Positions 1 through 6,422 of a stretch of DNA of 16,810 bases are shown one piece after another. Every line of letters starts with the position of its first letter. Within the stretch, counting starts at the first letter, position 1. Both the position numbers and the translations under genes were made by a program. The notes beneath the pieces were generated by a model, which saw only the letters and a program-made list of their open reading frames with translations, ran no database searches and was not told the origin of the DNA. The stretch is from Bacteroidota bacterium (GTDB lineage: Bacteria; Bacteroidota; Bacteroidia; Bacteroidales; B39-G9), in NCBI GenBank assembly GCA_030592465.1, contig JAUVJB010000037.1:1-16810 (forward strand), in the 5' to 3' direction.

Positions 1-1
1 G

Positions 2-81
2 TTTACATCTGTACATTTAGTTTACAAACATAAATTATATTAATTAACACATGTAAACAAATAATTGATTACATTTGTAAA
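2..81. promoter_or_regulatory. Array of TTTACA-N2-TGTAAA-like operator boxes upstream of the XRE gene
   Basis: Four 14-bp boxes of the form TTTACA-N2-TGTAAA lie before the XRE start codon at 96. They are at 2-15 (11 of 12 half-site bases match), 21-34 (weaker, 10 of 12), 44-57 (11 of 12) and 68-81 (11 of 12). Their starts are 19, 23 and 24 bp apart, close to two helical turns, so the boxes would lie on roughly one face of the DNA. The last box covers TACATTTG at 70-77, a perfect match to the Bacteroidota -7 consensus TAnnTTTG. Occupancy there would block the promoter. Binding by the adjacent XRE protein is inferred from position and symmetry. Confidence 0.6.
70..77 (+). promoter_or_regulatory. 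Candidate -7 promoter element of the XRE gene
   Basis: TACATTTG matches the TAnnTTTG -7 consensus of Bacteroidota sigma-ABfr promoters and ends 18 bp before the start codon at 96. No clear TTG/TTTG -33 element is visible at the usual distance, and the box lies inside the palindrome at 68-81. Confidence 0.4.
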
Positions 82-95
82 AAATATCTATAACA

Positions 96-548
96 ATGAA
101 TAATCGTATAATAAAAATTTTAACTACAGAAGGAATATCTCCATCGAAATTTAGCGACAAAATTGGTGTAACACGCTCAAGTATATCCCATATTTTATCT
201 AATAGAAACAAACCAAGCCTTGACGTTATTACTAAAATACTCACTAATTTTAAAAATATAAACCCTGAATGGTTAATATTAGGTAAAGACCCTATGTATA
301 AAACAGTTATTCAAACTTCATTATTTGATAAAATTGATTCTTTAAAAAGTAATGATATAAATATTAATAAAAGTACGGAAGATACTATTGATAAGACAAT
401 TGATGATATTCCTGAAGAAACAAAAATTAAAAAAATTGTACAAAATAAAACACCGGAAATACCTGACAAACAAGTAAGAAAAGAAGTAGAAAAAATAGTT
501 ACGTTTTATATTGATAAAACATTCGATGAATACTTCCCTGTAGAATAA
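96..548 (+). CDS. XRE-family helix-turn-helix transcriptional regulator
   Basis: This is a 150-residue DNA-binding protein. Residues 4-62 form a Cro/CI-type HTH domain. The recognition-helix region is around residues 24-36 (GVTRSSISHILSN), followed by the typical SLDVITKILTNF helix and the closing PEWLILG segment. Residues 70-125 are a charged, low-complexity linker. Residues 127-148 form a tail (EKIVTFYIDKTFDEYFP) that I recognise from Bacteroidota members of this family; its role is unknown. No phage or toxin partner is adjacent, and pyrD starts 31 bp downstream in the same direction, so the two may share a transcript. Autorepression is likely because palindromic boxes cover the candidate promoter. 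Its wider regulon cannot be read from the sequence. Confidence 0.85.
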   Translation: MNNRIIKILTTEGISPSKFSDKIGVTRSSISHILSNRNKPSLDVITKILTNFKNINPEWLILGKDPMYKTVIQTSLFDKIDSLKSNDININKSTEDTIDKTIDDIPEETKIKKIVQNKTPEIPDKQVRKEVEKIVTFYIDKTFDEYFPVE

Positions 549-579
549 ATATTATTATCTTTATCAAAAATTATTATAA

Positions 580-1614
580 ATGTATAAAATATTTATTCGT
601 CCGCTATTGTTCATTTTTAAGCCTGAAACAATACATAAAATTGTGTTTATCAGTCTTAAAGCAGGAGCAAAAATACCATGTGTAAAGTTTATTTTAAAAT
701 CAATTTTTACTGTAAACAATAAGCAGCTTAATAGAGAGGTTTTTGGCATCAAATTTAAAAATCCGGTTGGTCTGGCAGCCGGCTTAGACAAAAATGCTGA
801 AGTATTTGATATGCTGGGCTACATGGGGTTTGGTTTTGTTGAAATAGGAACTGTAACACCTAAACCTCAAAAGGGAAACCCAAAACCCCGCTTATTTAGG
901 ATAAAAAAAGATTTGGGATTAATAAACAGAATGGGATTTAACAACAAAGGCGTTGATTATGCTGTTAAACAACTTAAGAAAAAGAAATCTGATATTATTA
1001 TTGGCGGTAATATTGGTAAAAATACTCTAACACCAAATAATAGGGCTATTGATGATTATGAATACTGTTTTGACGCTTTAAATGATTATGTTGACTATAT
1101 TGTTGTAAATGTTAGTTGTCCCAATATTAAGGATTTACAAGAGCTTCAGGATAAAGATGCTCTACTTGCTATTCTTACAAGGTTGAAAGAGAAAAGTTTA
1201 AAAAAATCACAAAAAAAACCTATTTTGCTTAAAATATCACCTGATTTAACTAATAACCAACTTGATGATGTTATTGAAATAGTTAACATCACTAAAATTG
1301 ACGGTATTATTGCAACAAATACAACTATAAAAAGAGATGGTTTAACTACTTCTAATGAAAAAATTAACACTATTGGAAATGGTGGATTAAGTGGTAAGCC
1401 ATTAAATAAACGTTCAACAGAGATTATTAAATATATTTCTGTTAAATCAAATAATAAAATTCCGATTATTGCTGTAGGTGGTGTGTTAACTACTAACGAT
1501 GCTATTGAAAAATTAAAAGCAGGTGCTAGTTTAGTACAAATATACACAGGTTTTATTTATGAAGGTCCAATGTTTATAAAACAAATTAACAAAGCTATAC
1601 TTAATGTTGTATAG
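580..1614 (+). CDS. pyrD: Dihydroorotate dehydrogenase, quinone-dependent class 2 type
   Basis: The enzyme oxidises dihydroorotate to orotate, the fourth step of de novo pyrimidine synthesis, passing electrons through FMN to membrane quinone. At 344 residues it has class 2 length. The N-terminal amphipathic extension (about 1-45) is the usual membrane/quinone-access segment. FMN-barrel landmarks follow: NPVGLAAGLDKN (61-72), RMGFNN (117-122), NVSCPN (177-182), GGLSGKP (268-274), AVGGV (298-302) and QIYTGFIYEGP (320-330). The catalytic-base position, Ser in E. coli and human class 2 enzymes (NISSPN/NVSSPN), is Cys180 here, the residue used by class 1 enzymes. The rest of the protein is clearly class 2. 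pyrB and pyrI lie about 9 kb away in the same orientation. The ATG at 580 lacks a Shine-Dalgarno sequence, as expected here. Confidence 0.95.
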   Translation: MYKIFIRPLLFIFKPETIHKIVFISLKAGAKIPCVKFILKSIFTVNNKQLNREVFGIKFKNPVGLAAGLDKNAEVFDMLGYMGFGFVEIGTVTPKPQKGNPKPRLFRIKKDLGLINRMGFNNKGVDYAVKQLKKKKSDIIIGGNIGKNTLTPNNRAIDDYEYCFDALNDYVDYIVVNVSCPNIKDLQELQDKDALLAILTRLKEKSLKKSQKKPILLKISPDLTNNQLDDVIEIVNITKIDGIIATNTTIKRDGLTTSNEKINTIGNGGLSGKPLNKRSTEIIKYISVKSNNKIPIIAVGGVLTTNDAIEKLKAGASLVQIYTGFIYEGPMFIKQINKAILNVV

Positions 1615-1615
1615 T

Positions 1616-1654
1616 TGTAAACAAAAGTAAACAATAATAATTTACAATTGTAAA
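1616..1654. promoter_or_regulatory. Orphan operator module downstream of pyrD
   Basis: The sequence just after the pyrD stop carries TGTAAA at 1616-1621, AGTAAA at 1626-1631 and a perfect 14-bp palindrome TTTACAATTGTAAA at 1641-1654. Segment 1626-1654 aligns with the two-box block 52-81 upstream of the XRE gene: the GTAAACAA left portion and the TTACA-N2-TGTAAA right portion are both retained, with half-site spacing of 23 versus 24 bp. The flanking genes converge here, so no start codon is served by it. Confidence 0.5.
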
Positions 1655-1660
1655 CCAATT

Positions 1661-1675
1661 GATATAAATTATATC
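1661..1675. repeat. Perfect 15-bp palindrome between convergent genes
   Basis: GATATAAATTATATC is perfectly symmetrical around one central base (7-bp arms). It lies 7 bp beyond the operator-like palindrome and 46 bp after the pyrD stop. It is AT-only in its core and has no T-tract, so it looks more like a protein-binding site than an intrinsic terminator. Its function is unknown. Confidence 0.35.
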
Positions 1676-1792
1676 TCTTTGAGAATTGTATAAAAAATAT
1701 AAGCCGTACATTTTATAAGAATATTAGGCTAAATTTTATTTTGTTTTTGTATTATCTGCAAAAAATGTTATTGTCTTCTTTTTCAAAAAAAA

Positions 1793-2275
1793 TTAAGAAA
1801 CAAGATGAAATTTAAATATAAAGGCTACGGCAATACCTAAAAGTGTTCCTATCAATACTTCCACAGGAGTATGCCCCAACAACTCTTTTAACTTATCCTC
1901 ATTAAAACGTCCGTCAAAGAGTTTACTTAAAGTGACTCCCAGACGGTTTAATACACTCGCCTGCTTCCCTGCGGATCTTCTAATCCCTGCTGCATCATGT
2001 ATAACAACGGTAGCAAGTATAATACTGACTGCAAAAAGTGGTGTTGCTGTCCCATGGACAATCCCAACCGAAGTCGCCAAGGCACTTACCGTTGAAGAAT
2101 GAGAGCTGGGCATGCCTCCTGTTTCCCAGAAACGTTTTATTACTAATTTTTTTTCAACTACCAGGCTGGTTATAACTTTATAAGATTGGGCAATAAACCA
2201 TGCCACAAAAACTACATCCAAAATATTATTTCCAAAAATGATTCCTTTTTCCATAATTAACCGATTTATATTCAA
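1793..2275 (-). CDS. Divergent PAP2-family (DUF212/YuiD-like) membrane protein
   Basis: This 160-residue protein belongs to the divergent acid-phosphatase/haloperoxidase-related family typified by B. subtilis YuiD. Diagnostic motifs are all present: GGMPSSHSS (53-61), HDAAGIRRSAGKQA (93-106) and LGHTPVEVLIG (133-143). Hydrophobic stretches at about 17-38, 64-92 and 137-156 indicate an integral membrane protein. The SSHS and H/D-rich segments resemble PAP2 phosphatase motifs, but no substrate is established for this family, so lipid phosphatase activity is only a possibility. The start is not certain: Met8 is an alternative. A palindromic repeat ends 4 bp upstream of the ATG, so the 5' leader consists of that repeat. 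The gene follows the xdh/cysteine-rich gene run on the same strand and converges on pyrD. Confidence 0.85.
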   Translation of the reverse strand: MNINRLIMEKGIIFGNNILDVVFVAWFIAQSYKVITSLVVEKKLVIKRFWETGGMPSSHSSTVSALATSVGIVHGTATPLFAVSIILATVVIHDAAGIRRSAGKQASVLNRLGVTLSKLFDGRFNEDKLKELLGHTPVEVLIGTLLGIAVAFIFKFHLVS

Positions 2276-2279
2276 TAAA

Positions 2280-2397
2280 TGAGACTACTCCGAGAACTAT
2301 CCGCCAGCTGGCTGACTGATGTACAAATTTATAGCTTCTAATCTTCCGCCCGCCAGTTGGCGGGTTAACCGCTTATCGGCTTTTCGGAGTGGACTCA
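2280..2397. repeat. Palindromic intergenic repeat, copy A (118 bp, full length)
   Basis: The ends are imperfect inverted repeats: left TGAGACTACTCCGA, right (reverse complement) TGAGTCCACTCCGA. Inside are two direct copies of a near-palindrome, CGCCAGCTGGC at 2302 and CGCCAGTTGGC at 2351. Between them is an ATTTATAGCTTCTAATCTT segment that is also present in copy B. The right half contains AACCGCTTATCGGCTTTT, shared with copies B and C. No open frame or transposase is inside, so it is MITE-like or REP-like. It almost fills the gap between the cysteine-rich gene and the PAP2 gene, stopping 4 bp from the PAP2 start codon. Confidence 0.8.
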
Positions 2398-2453
2398 TAT
2401 CATAAAATAATTAAAATATGTTCCTGTAATATTCATGTTTTATATTTTTTGTT

Positions 2454-3719
2454 TCATTCGTCAAATCCGGGACGAACAAAACTTCTTGCATTCGGAAATG
2501 TTTTTTCAGTTAATTTTTTGATTTTAAAAAGTGTCGTTAAAAAATTTAGTAGTTCATCTTGTTTTTTTTCAATATTGGTAATTAATACAGAAATAGCCTG
2601 AATCGACCTGTCAACGGCAATAAGTGCAATTTTTGCAGAGCCATTGTTGTCGTATGTTATTTCAGAATCATGAGAATCTTCATCGTAGTCTAATAAAGCC
2701 CGACTCAATTTAACAGGAATAAAAAAGCAATACCATTGTATTATTTCTATTGCATCATGCAGTGTAACAACATTTTTTTTATTATTCCCTGTCATTTGAC
2801 TTACTGTTTTTTCAATAAATGAAGAATTTTCATTAAACCAATTATATATATTTTTTGCATATTCTTCAGCAAATTTATATAAAGGGTGTTCTTTTTGTTT
2901 TCTCTCAATAACAAATTCATCGGTTTCTTCATTCAAATCCACTCCATGTTCTTGTGCAGATTCTGTGATAAGTTCAAAAGTAGCTTTGGACAAAGCAGAT
3001 ATATTTTCCCAAAATTCTTTATTTGATATATCATTATTTTCTAACTGTAATTCCTTACCAAGCGAATAATTTGTACATCGTGAGGTAAAAGGACAGCGTT
3101 CGCACCATCTGTCACAATAATTGTAAATACCAGGAATATTATTCTTACTTATCTTATGCTCTTTAATAATATTTTTGATATTTTCTTTTTTTTTATTAAC
3201 TACGAATTCTTCAATTTCTTTTTTTGAAGGTAGTATATCTTCAGGATTAATATCAAAATCATTCTTATCATCAGTTTTATCTTCCTCTGAAAACTCTTTA
3301 CATAAGTTGCAATAACCGGGAAAAGGGCAGTTATCTTCGTCATAATCACAAAATTCAATGCCACAAGTTCCTTCGCTAACCCAAACCACAGGTTGGTCAA
3401 AGTTGTTGACAAGCGCTTTATATGCTAATTTATCAGGGACACCTTCAGGCAAGACAGCATCAAAATTAAAAGCATTCCATAGTTTAAGGATTTCATCAAC
3501 CATTAATTTTAATTCGTCTTTTGACAGTTGTTCAGTAGGAGGGAAGCTAATTTTTTCAATTCCGAACCATTCCTGCATAGGCTTTGGTTCTGTTGATTCG
3601 TATTCCATACAGCCACGTAAACATTCTTCATCCTCAGATATTTCCAAATATGGTTTTACAGGCAGGTTTTCAGCTGCTTTGTGCATGTCTTCTATAAGTT
3701 GATTTAAGTATTTTTTCAT
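2454..3719 (-). CDS. Cysteine-rich two-module protein of unknown function
   Basis: I cannot assign a function to this 421-residue soluble protein. It has three cysteine groups: C33-x3-C37; C119-x4-C124-x6-C131-x5-C137-x2-C140; and C202-x3-C206-x2-C209-x5-C215. The spacing suggests metal (Fe-S or Zn) binding, though no known cluster signature fits exactly. Residues 1-145 resemble, from memory, a small stand-alone Bacteroidota hypothetical family that ends in a cysteine-rich segment. Residues 196-421, starting with YNYCDRWCERCPFTSRC, resemble a second such family. An acidic, lysine-rich linker (about 142-195) joins them, so I read it as a fusion. There is no signal peptide or membrane segment. 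Its ATG overlaps the stop of the upstream HTH frame (ATGA), which itself overlaps xdhB. That implies co-translation with xanthine dehydrogenase and a possible redox or maturation role, which is inference. Confidence 0.75.
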   Translation of the reverse strand: MKKYLNQLIEDMHKAAENLPVKPYLEISEDEECLRGCMEYESTEPKPMQEWFGIEKISFPPTEQLSKDELKLMVDEILKLWNAFNFDAVLPEGVPDKLAYKALVNNFDQPVVWVSEGTCGIEFCDYDEDNCPFPGYCNLCKEFSEEDKTDDKNDFDINPEDILPSKKEIEEFVVNKKKENIKNIIKEHKISKNNIPGIYNYCDRWCERCPFTSRCTNYSLGKELQLENNDISNKEFWENISALSKATFELITESAQEHGVDLNEETDEFVIERKQKEHPLYKFAEEYAKNIYNWFNENSSFIEKTVSQMTGNNKKNVVTLHDAIEIIQWYCFFIPVKLSRALLDYDEDSHDSEITYDNNGSAKIALIAVDRSIQAISVLITNIEKKQDELLNFLTTLFKIKKLTEKTFPNARSFVRPGFDE

Positions 3720-4054
3720 AGTGTTTTGACAAGATTTTGTTTTATTACATTCTCATTTTCAATTGATTGTATAGCTTTGTTAAGAATATATGATTCCTCT
3801 TCTGAAAAATAAAGAAGTTCACTAATTGATTTATATTCATCATTATTATTTTCAATATAATAGTATCTATTACCGTCTTACCCAACTTTGTAATTAACAA
3901 CAAAACAAATATTTCTAAAGGTATTTATATATCTGTAAATGCTTCGTGATGAGATGCCGACACATTTTGCTAATTCATCAACACTTTTACCGTATTTATT
4001 ATTAAGTGTCATTAAAATTTTAATAGCTCGTTCAATTTTTGCCTGATTGCTCAT
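3716..4054 (-). pseudogene. Short WYL-type HTH regulator frame broken by one in-frame TAA
   Basis: Reading from the ATG at 4054 gives 58 residues, a TAA at 3880-3878, then 53 more codons in the same frame to TGA at 3718-3716. Residues 5-48 are a DeoR/HTH_11-type winged-helix start (KIERAIKILM, then SVDELAKCVGISSRSIYRYI). The part after the TAA (RYYYIENNN, then SISELLYFSEEESYILNKAI) matches what follows the HTH in Bacteroidota WYL regulators. The large WYL ligand-binding domain is missing. Both ends use ATGA overlaps, with xdhB upstream and the cysteine-rich gene downstream, so the 112-codon frame looks like an original gene length and the TAA like a single-base nonsense change. A sequencing error would explain it equally well. 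Reinitiation inside the second half is possible. Confidence 0.65.
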
Positions 4055-6360
4055 GATATTTTATTTTTTATATCTTCAATAGACAATAAAATTTTTTCAT
4101 TAGTCGCAGGTAAATTTAAGTTTGGTTCAAATTCATGATTGCCGACAGCTGCAATTGCATCTTTAATAGCAAAAAAGATAGAAAATGCAAGCATAAAAGG
4201 CGGTTCACCTACTGCTTTACTTTGGCGTATTGTGTTTGGATTAGGTGCATCTTCTAAAAGATTGACTCTAAAATCTTCAGGTATATCGGTAATGCCGGGA
4301 ATTTTGTAAGTGTCAGGTGAATGATTTAATAAATTACCGTTTTTATCCCATTTGCATTCTTCTATTGTGCACCATCCGACACCTTGAACAAATCCTCCTT
4401 CTATTTGTCCAATATCAATATTTTTATTTATTGTTTTTCCGGCATCATGCAAAATATCTGTTCTCAATAATTTAACATAACCTGTTAATGTGTCGAGAAA
4501 AATTTCTGAAACCGATATGCCAAAAGCATAATAATGAAAAGGACGACCTTTTTGTTTGTCATTATCATAATAGATATTTGGCGTTTTATAATATCCGGTA
4601 GCACTAAGACTAACACGATTAAGGTAAACTATAGATATTGCTTTTTCAAAGCTGATTTTTCTTTCAGTATTATTTTTATCAAAAATATAATTATTTTTAA
4701 ATACAATATTTTCAATTTTTGAAAAAGCATGTTTATCATCTTTATTAAACTCATCTACAATAACTTGTGCAATTCTTTTTTTCAACTTGTCAGTTGCATT
4801 TTTTACAGCCATGCCATTCAAATCTGTTCCTGACGATGCTGCTGTTGCCGATGTGTTTGGTACTTTTGATGTTGTTGTAGCATTTACCTTAACATTATCA
4901 ATACTTATTCCTAATTCTAAAGCAGCAATCTGGCGTATCTTGGTGTATAAGCCTTGTCCCATTTCTGTTCCGCCATGATTTACAAGAACTGTTCCGTCAG
5001 TATAAATATTTACTAAAGCACCTGCTTGGTTTAAGAATGCTGAGTTGAAAGAGATACCGAATTTAACAGGAGTTACAGCAAGTCCTTTTTTATAGAATTC
5101 TTTTTCATGATTGAATTTATTAATTTTTATTTTTCTTTTTTCATATTCGGATGTTTCCATTAATTTATCCCAGATAGTATAAAGACGGTTATTTTCAACA
5201 ATCTCTCCATAAGGTGAAATATTTCTATCATCTATTCCATAAAAATTTTTATATCTAATTTCAGATGCATCTTTTTTAAGGTAAAATGCAATTTTTTCAA
5301 TAGCAGCTTCAATACCCAGCATCCCTTGAGGACCACCAAATCCACGAAAAGCTGTGTTCGAAGCAGTATTGGTTTTCCATGGTGTAGCACTAATTTTGGC
5401 ATTAGGAATGTAATAACTATTTTCTGCATGTGTTAATGCACGAGCTACAATTGGCATTGTTAAATCATAAGAAGCACCTGCGTTTGTGTGCATATTTACT
5501 TCATAAAAATTGATAATACCCTCGTCGTTAAAACCAATTTTGAATTTAGAAATAAACGGGTGTCTTTTCCCTGTCATTATTTGGTCTTCTTCACGCGAAA
5601 GCCTTAATTTTACTGGTTGTCTTGTCTTTTGACTTAAAAGGGCTGCATAGATAGCAATTATATTTGCTTGTGATTCTTTGCCGCCAAAGGCTCCGCCCAT
5701 TCTTCTTGTTTCAACTTCAACATCCATTTTTTTTATGCCGAGAGCTTCAGCAACAAGAGCTTGTGTTTCGGAAGGATGCTGAGTTGAACTGTAAACTTTC
5801 ATATCGTCGCCTTCGCCAGGCACTGCAACACTAATTTGTGTTTCGAGATACCAGTGTTCTTGTGCTCCGTTTGATATCTCACCTTCAATAATATGTTGAC
5901 TTTCTTTTCTTGCTTTTTCTACATTACCACACGACATGGTTTGTGTAGGGTGAAGTTTACTTCCTTTTGCCATTGCTTGCTCAATGGTAACTATTGGTTC
6001 AAGAGGTTCATATTCAATTTTAATTAGTTTTTCGGCTTCAATTGCAATCTCTTTACTCTCGGCAGCTATTAAAAATATTCCTTGTCCGACAAAAGTAACT
6101 TCGTCTTCAGCAAGTATCAATTCGTCTTGAACAATAGGACCTGTAATATTTTTTGCAGGTAAATCGTGGTAAGATAAAATTGCATGAATACCTTGTAATT
6201 CCTTTGCTTGAGACAAATCAAACGATTTAATTTTAGCATGAGCATAAGTACTGCAAACAACTTTACAAATAAGTAATTGACTGTTTATTAATAAATCGTC
6301 AATATAAATTGCTTCACCGGAAACATGAAATACACCGCTTTCGTGATAAACCTTTTTCAT
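4051..6360 (-). CDS. xdhB: Xanthine dehydrogenase, molybdopterin-binding subunit
   Basis: This 769-residue large subunit hydroxylates hypoxanthine and xanthine to urate at a molybdenum-pterin centre in the cytoplasm. Motifs appear in the usual order: GGAFGGKE (222-229), FRGFGGPQG (338-346), NHGGTEMGQG (461-470), ATAASSGTD (505-513) and GEPP (718-721). Glu229 and Arg339 correspond to the purine-positioning residues of bovine (Glu802, Arg880) and Rhodobacter (Glu232, Arg310) enzymes, and Glu719 to the catalytic base (bovine Glu1261). This favours a true purine oxidase over other family members. The length is normal for the split two-subunit form. It follows xdhA by 62 bp, and its TGA stop overlaps the start of the HTH frame. 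The cofactor itself must be supplied by biosynthesis genes outside the window. Confidence 0.93.
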   Translation of the reverse strand: MKKVYHESGVFHVSGEAIYIDDLLINSQLLICKVVCSTYAHAKIKSFDLSQAKELQGIHAILSYHDLPAKNITGPIVQDELILAEDEVTFVGQGIFLIAAESKEIAIEAEKLIKIEYEPLEPIVTIEQAMAKGSKLHPTQTMSCGNVEKARKESQHIIEGEISNGAQEHWYLETQISVAVPGEGDDMKVYSSTQHPSETQALVAEALGIKKMDVEVETRRMGGAFGGKESQANIIAIYAALLSQKTRQPVKLRLSREEDQIMTGKRHPFISKFKIGFNDEGIINFYEVNMHTNAGASYDLTMPIVARALTHAENSYYIPNAKISATPWKTNTASNTAFRGFGGPQGMLGIEAAIEKIAFYLKKDASEIRYKNFYGIDDRNISPYGEIVENNRLYTIWDKLMETSEYEKRKIKINKFNHEKEFYKKGLAVTPVKFGISFNSAFLNQAGALVNIYTDGTVLVNHGGTEMGQGLYTKIRQIAALELGISIDNVKVNATTTSKVPNTSATAASSGTDLNGMAVKNATDKLKKRIAQVIVDEFNKDDKHAFSKIENIVFKNNYIFDKNNTERKISFEKAISIVYLNRVSLSATGYYKTPNIYYDNDKQKGRPFHYYAFGISVSEIFLDTLTGYVKLLRTDILHDAGKTINKNIDIGQIEGGFVQGVGWCTIEECKWDKNGNLLNHSPDTYKIPGITDIPEDFRVNLLEDAPNPNTIRQSKAVGEPPFMLAFSIFFAIKDAIAAVGNHEFEPNLNLPATNEKILLSIEDIKNKIS

Positions 6361-6422
6361 TTGTTTTTCTTCTTATAAATATTTAATTTTTTTTTCACTA
6401 AAGTCGCTCCATCGCCAAGTTG

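Noticed and set aside
1..95. CRISPR leader or short direct-repeat array
   Set aside because: The repeated units are 14-bp palindromes with variable centres and 19-24 bp spacing, without spacers of uniform length. No cas gene is present.
1146..1547. 133-codon open frame antisense to pyrD
   Set aside because: It is an AT-rich shadow of a strongly conserved enzyme, with no recognisable domain and no promoter. The same applies to the antisense frames at 6910-7209 and 15805-16113.
580..1614. Class 1 dihydroorotate dehydrogenase, because of the Cys in NVSCPN
   Set aside because: The N-terminal membrane extension, total length and remaining FMN motifs are class 2, and no pyrK-like electron-transfer gene is adjacent.
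2280..2397. Intrinsic terminator for the flanking genes
   Set aside because: Its symmetry extends over 118 bp with conserved ends seen in other copies, and no T-tract follows the GC-rich arm. It is a repeat element, although it may affect transcripts.
3878..3880. In-frame TAA in the HTH frame as a recoded (Sec/Pyl) codon
   Set aside because: Recoding to selenocysteine uses TGA and to pyrrolysine uses TAG. TAA has no such precedent in bacteria, and no recoding stem is evident. A nonsense change or base error is simpler.
4051..6360. Aerobic carbon monoxide dehydrogenase large subunit (CoxL)
   Set aside because: The form I CoxL active-site loop (AYxCSFR) is absent, and the GGAFGGKE/FRGFGGPQG Glu and Arg pair fits xanthine dehydrogenase.
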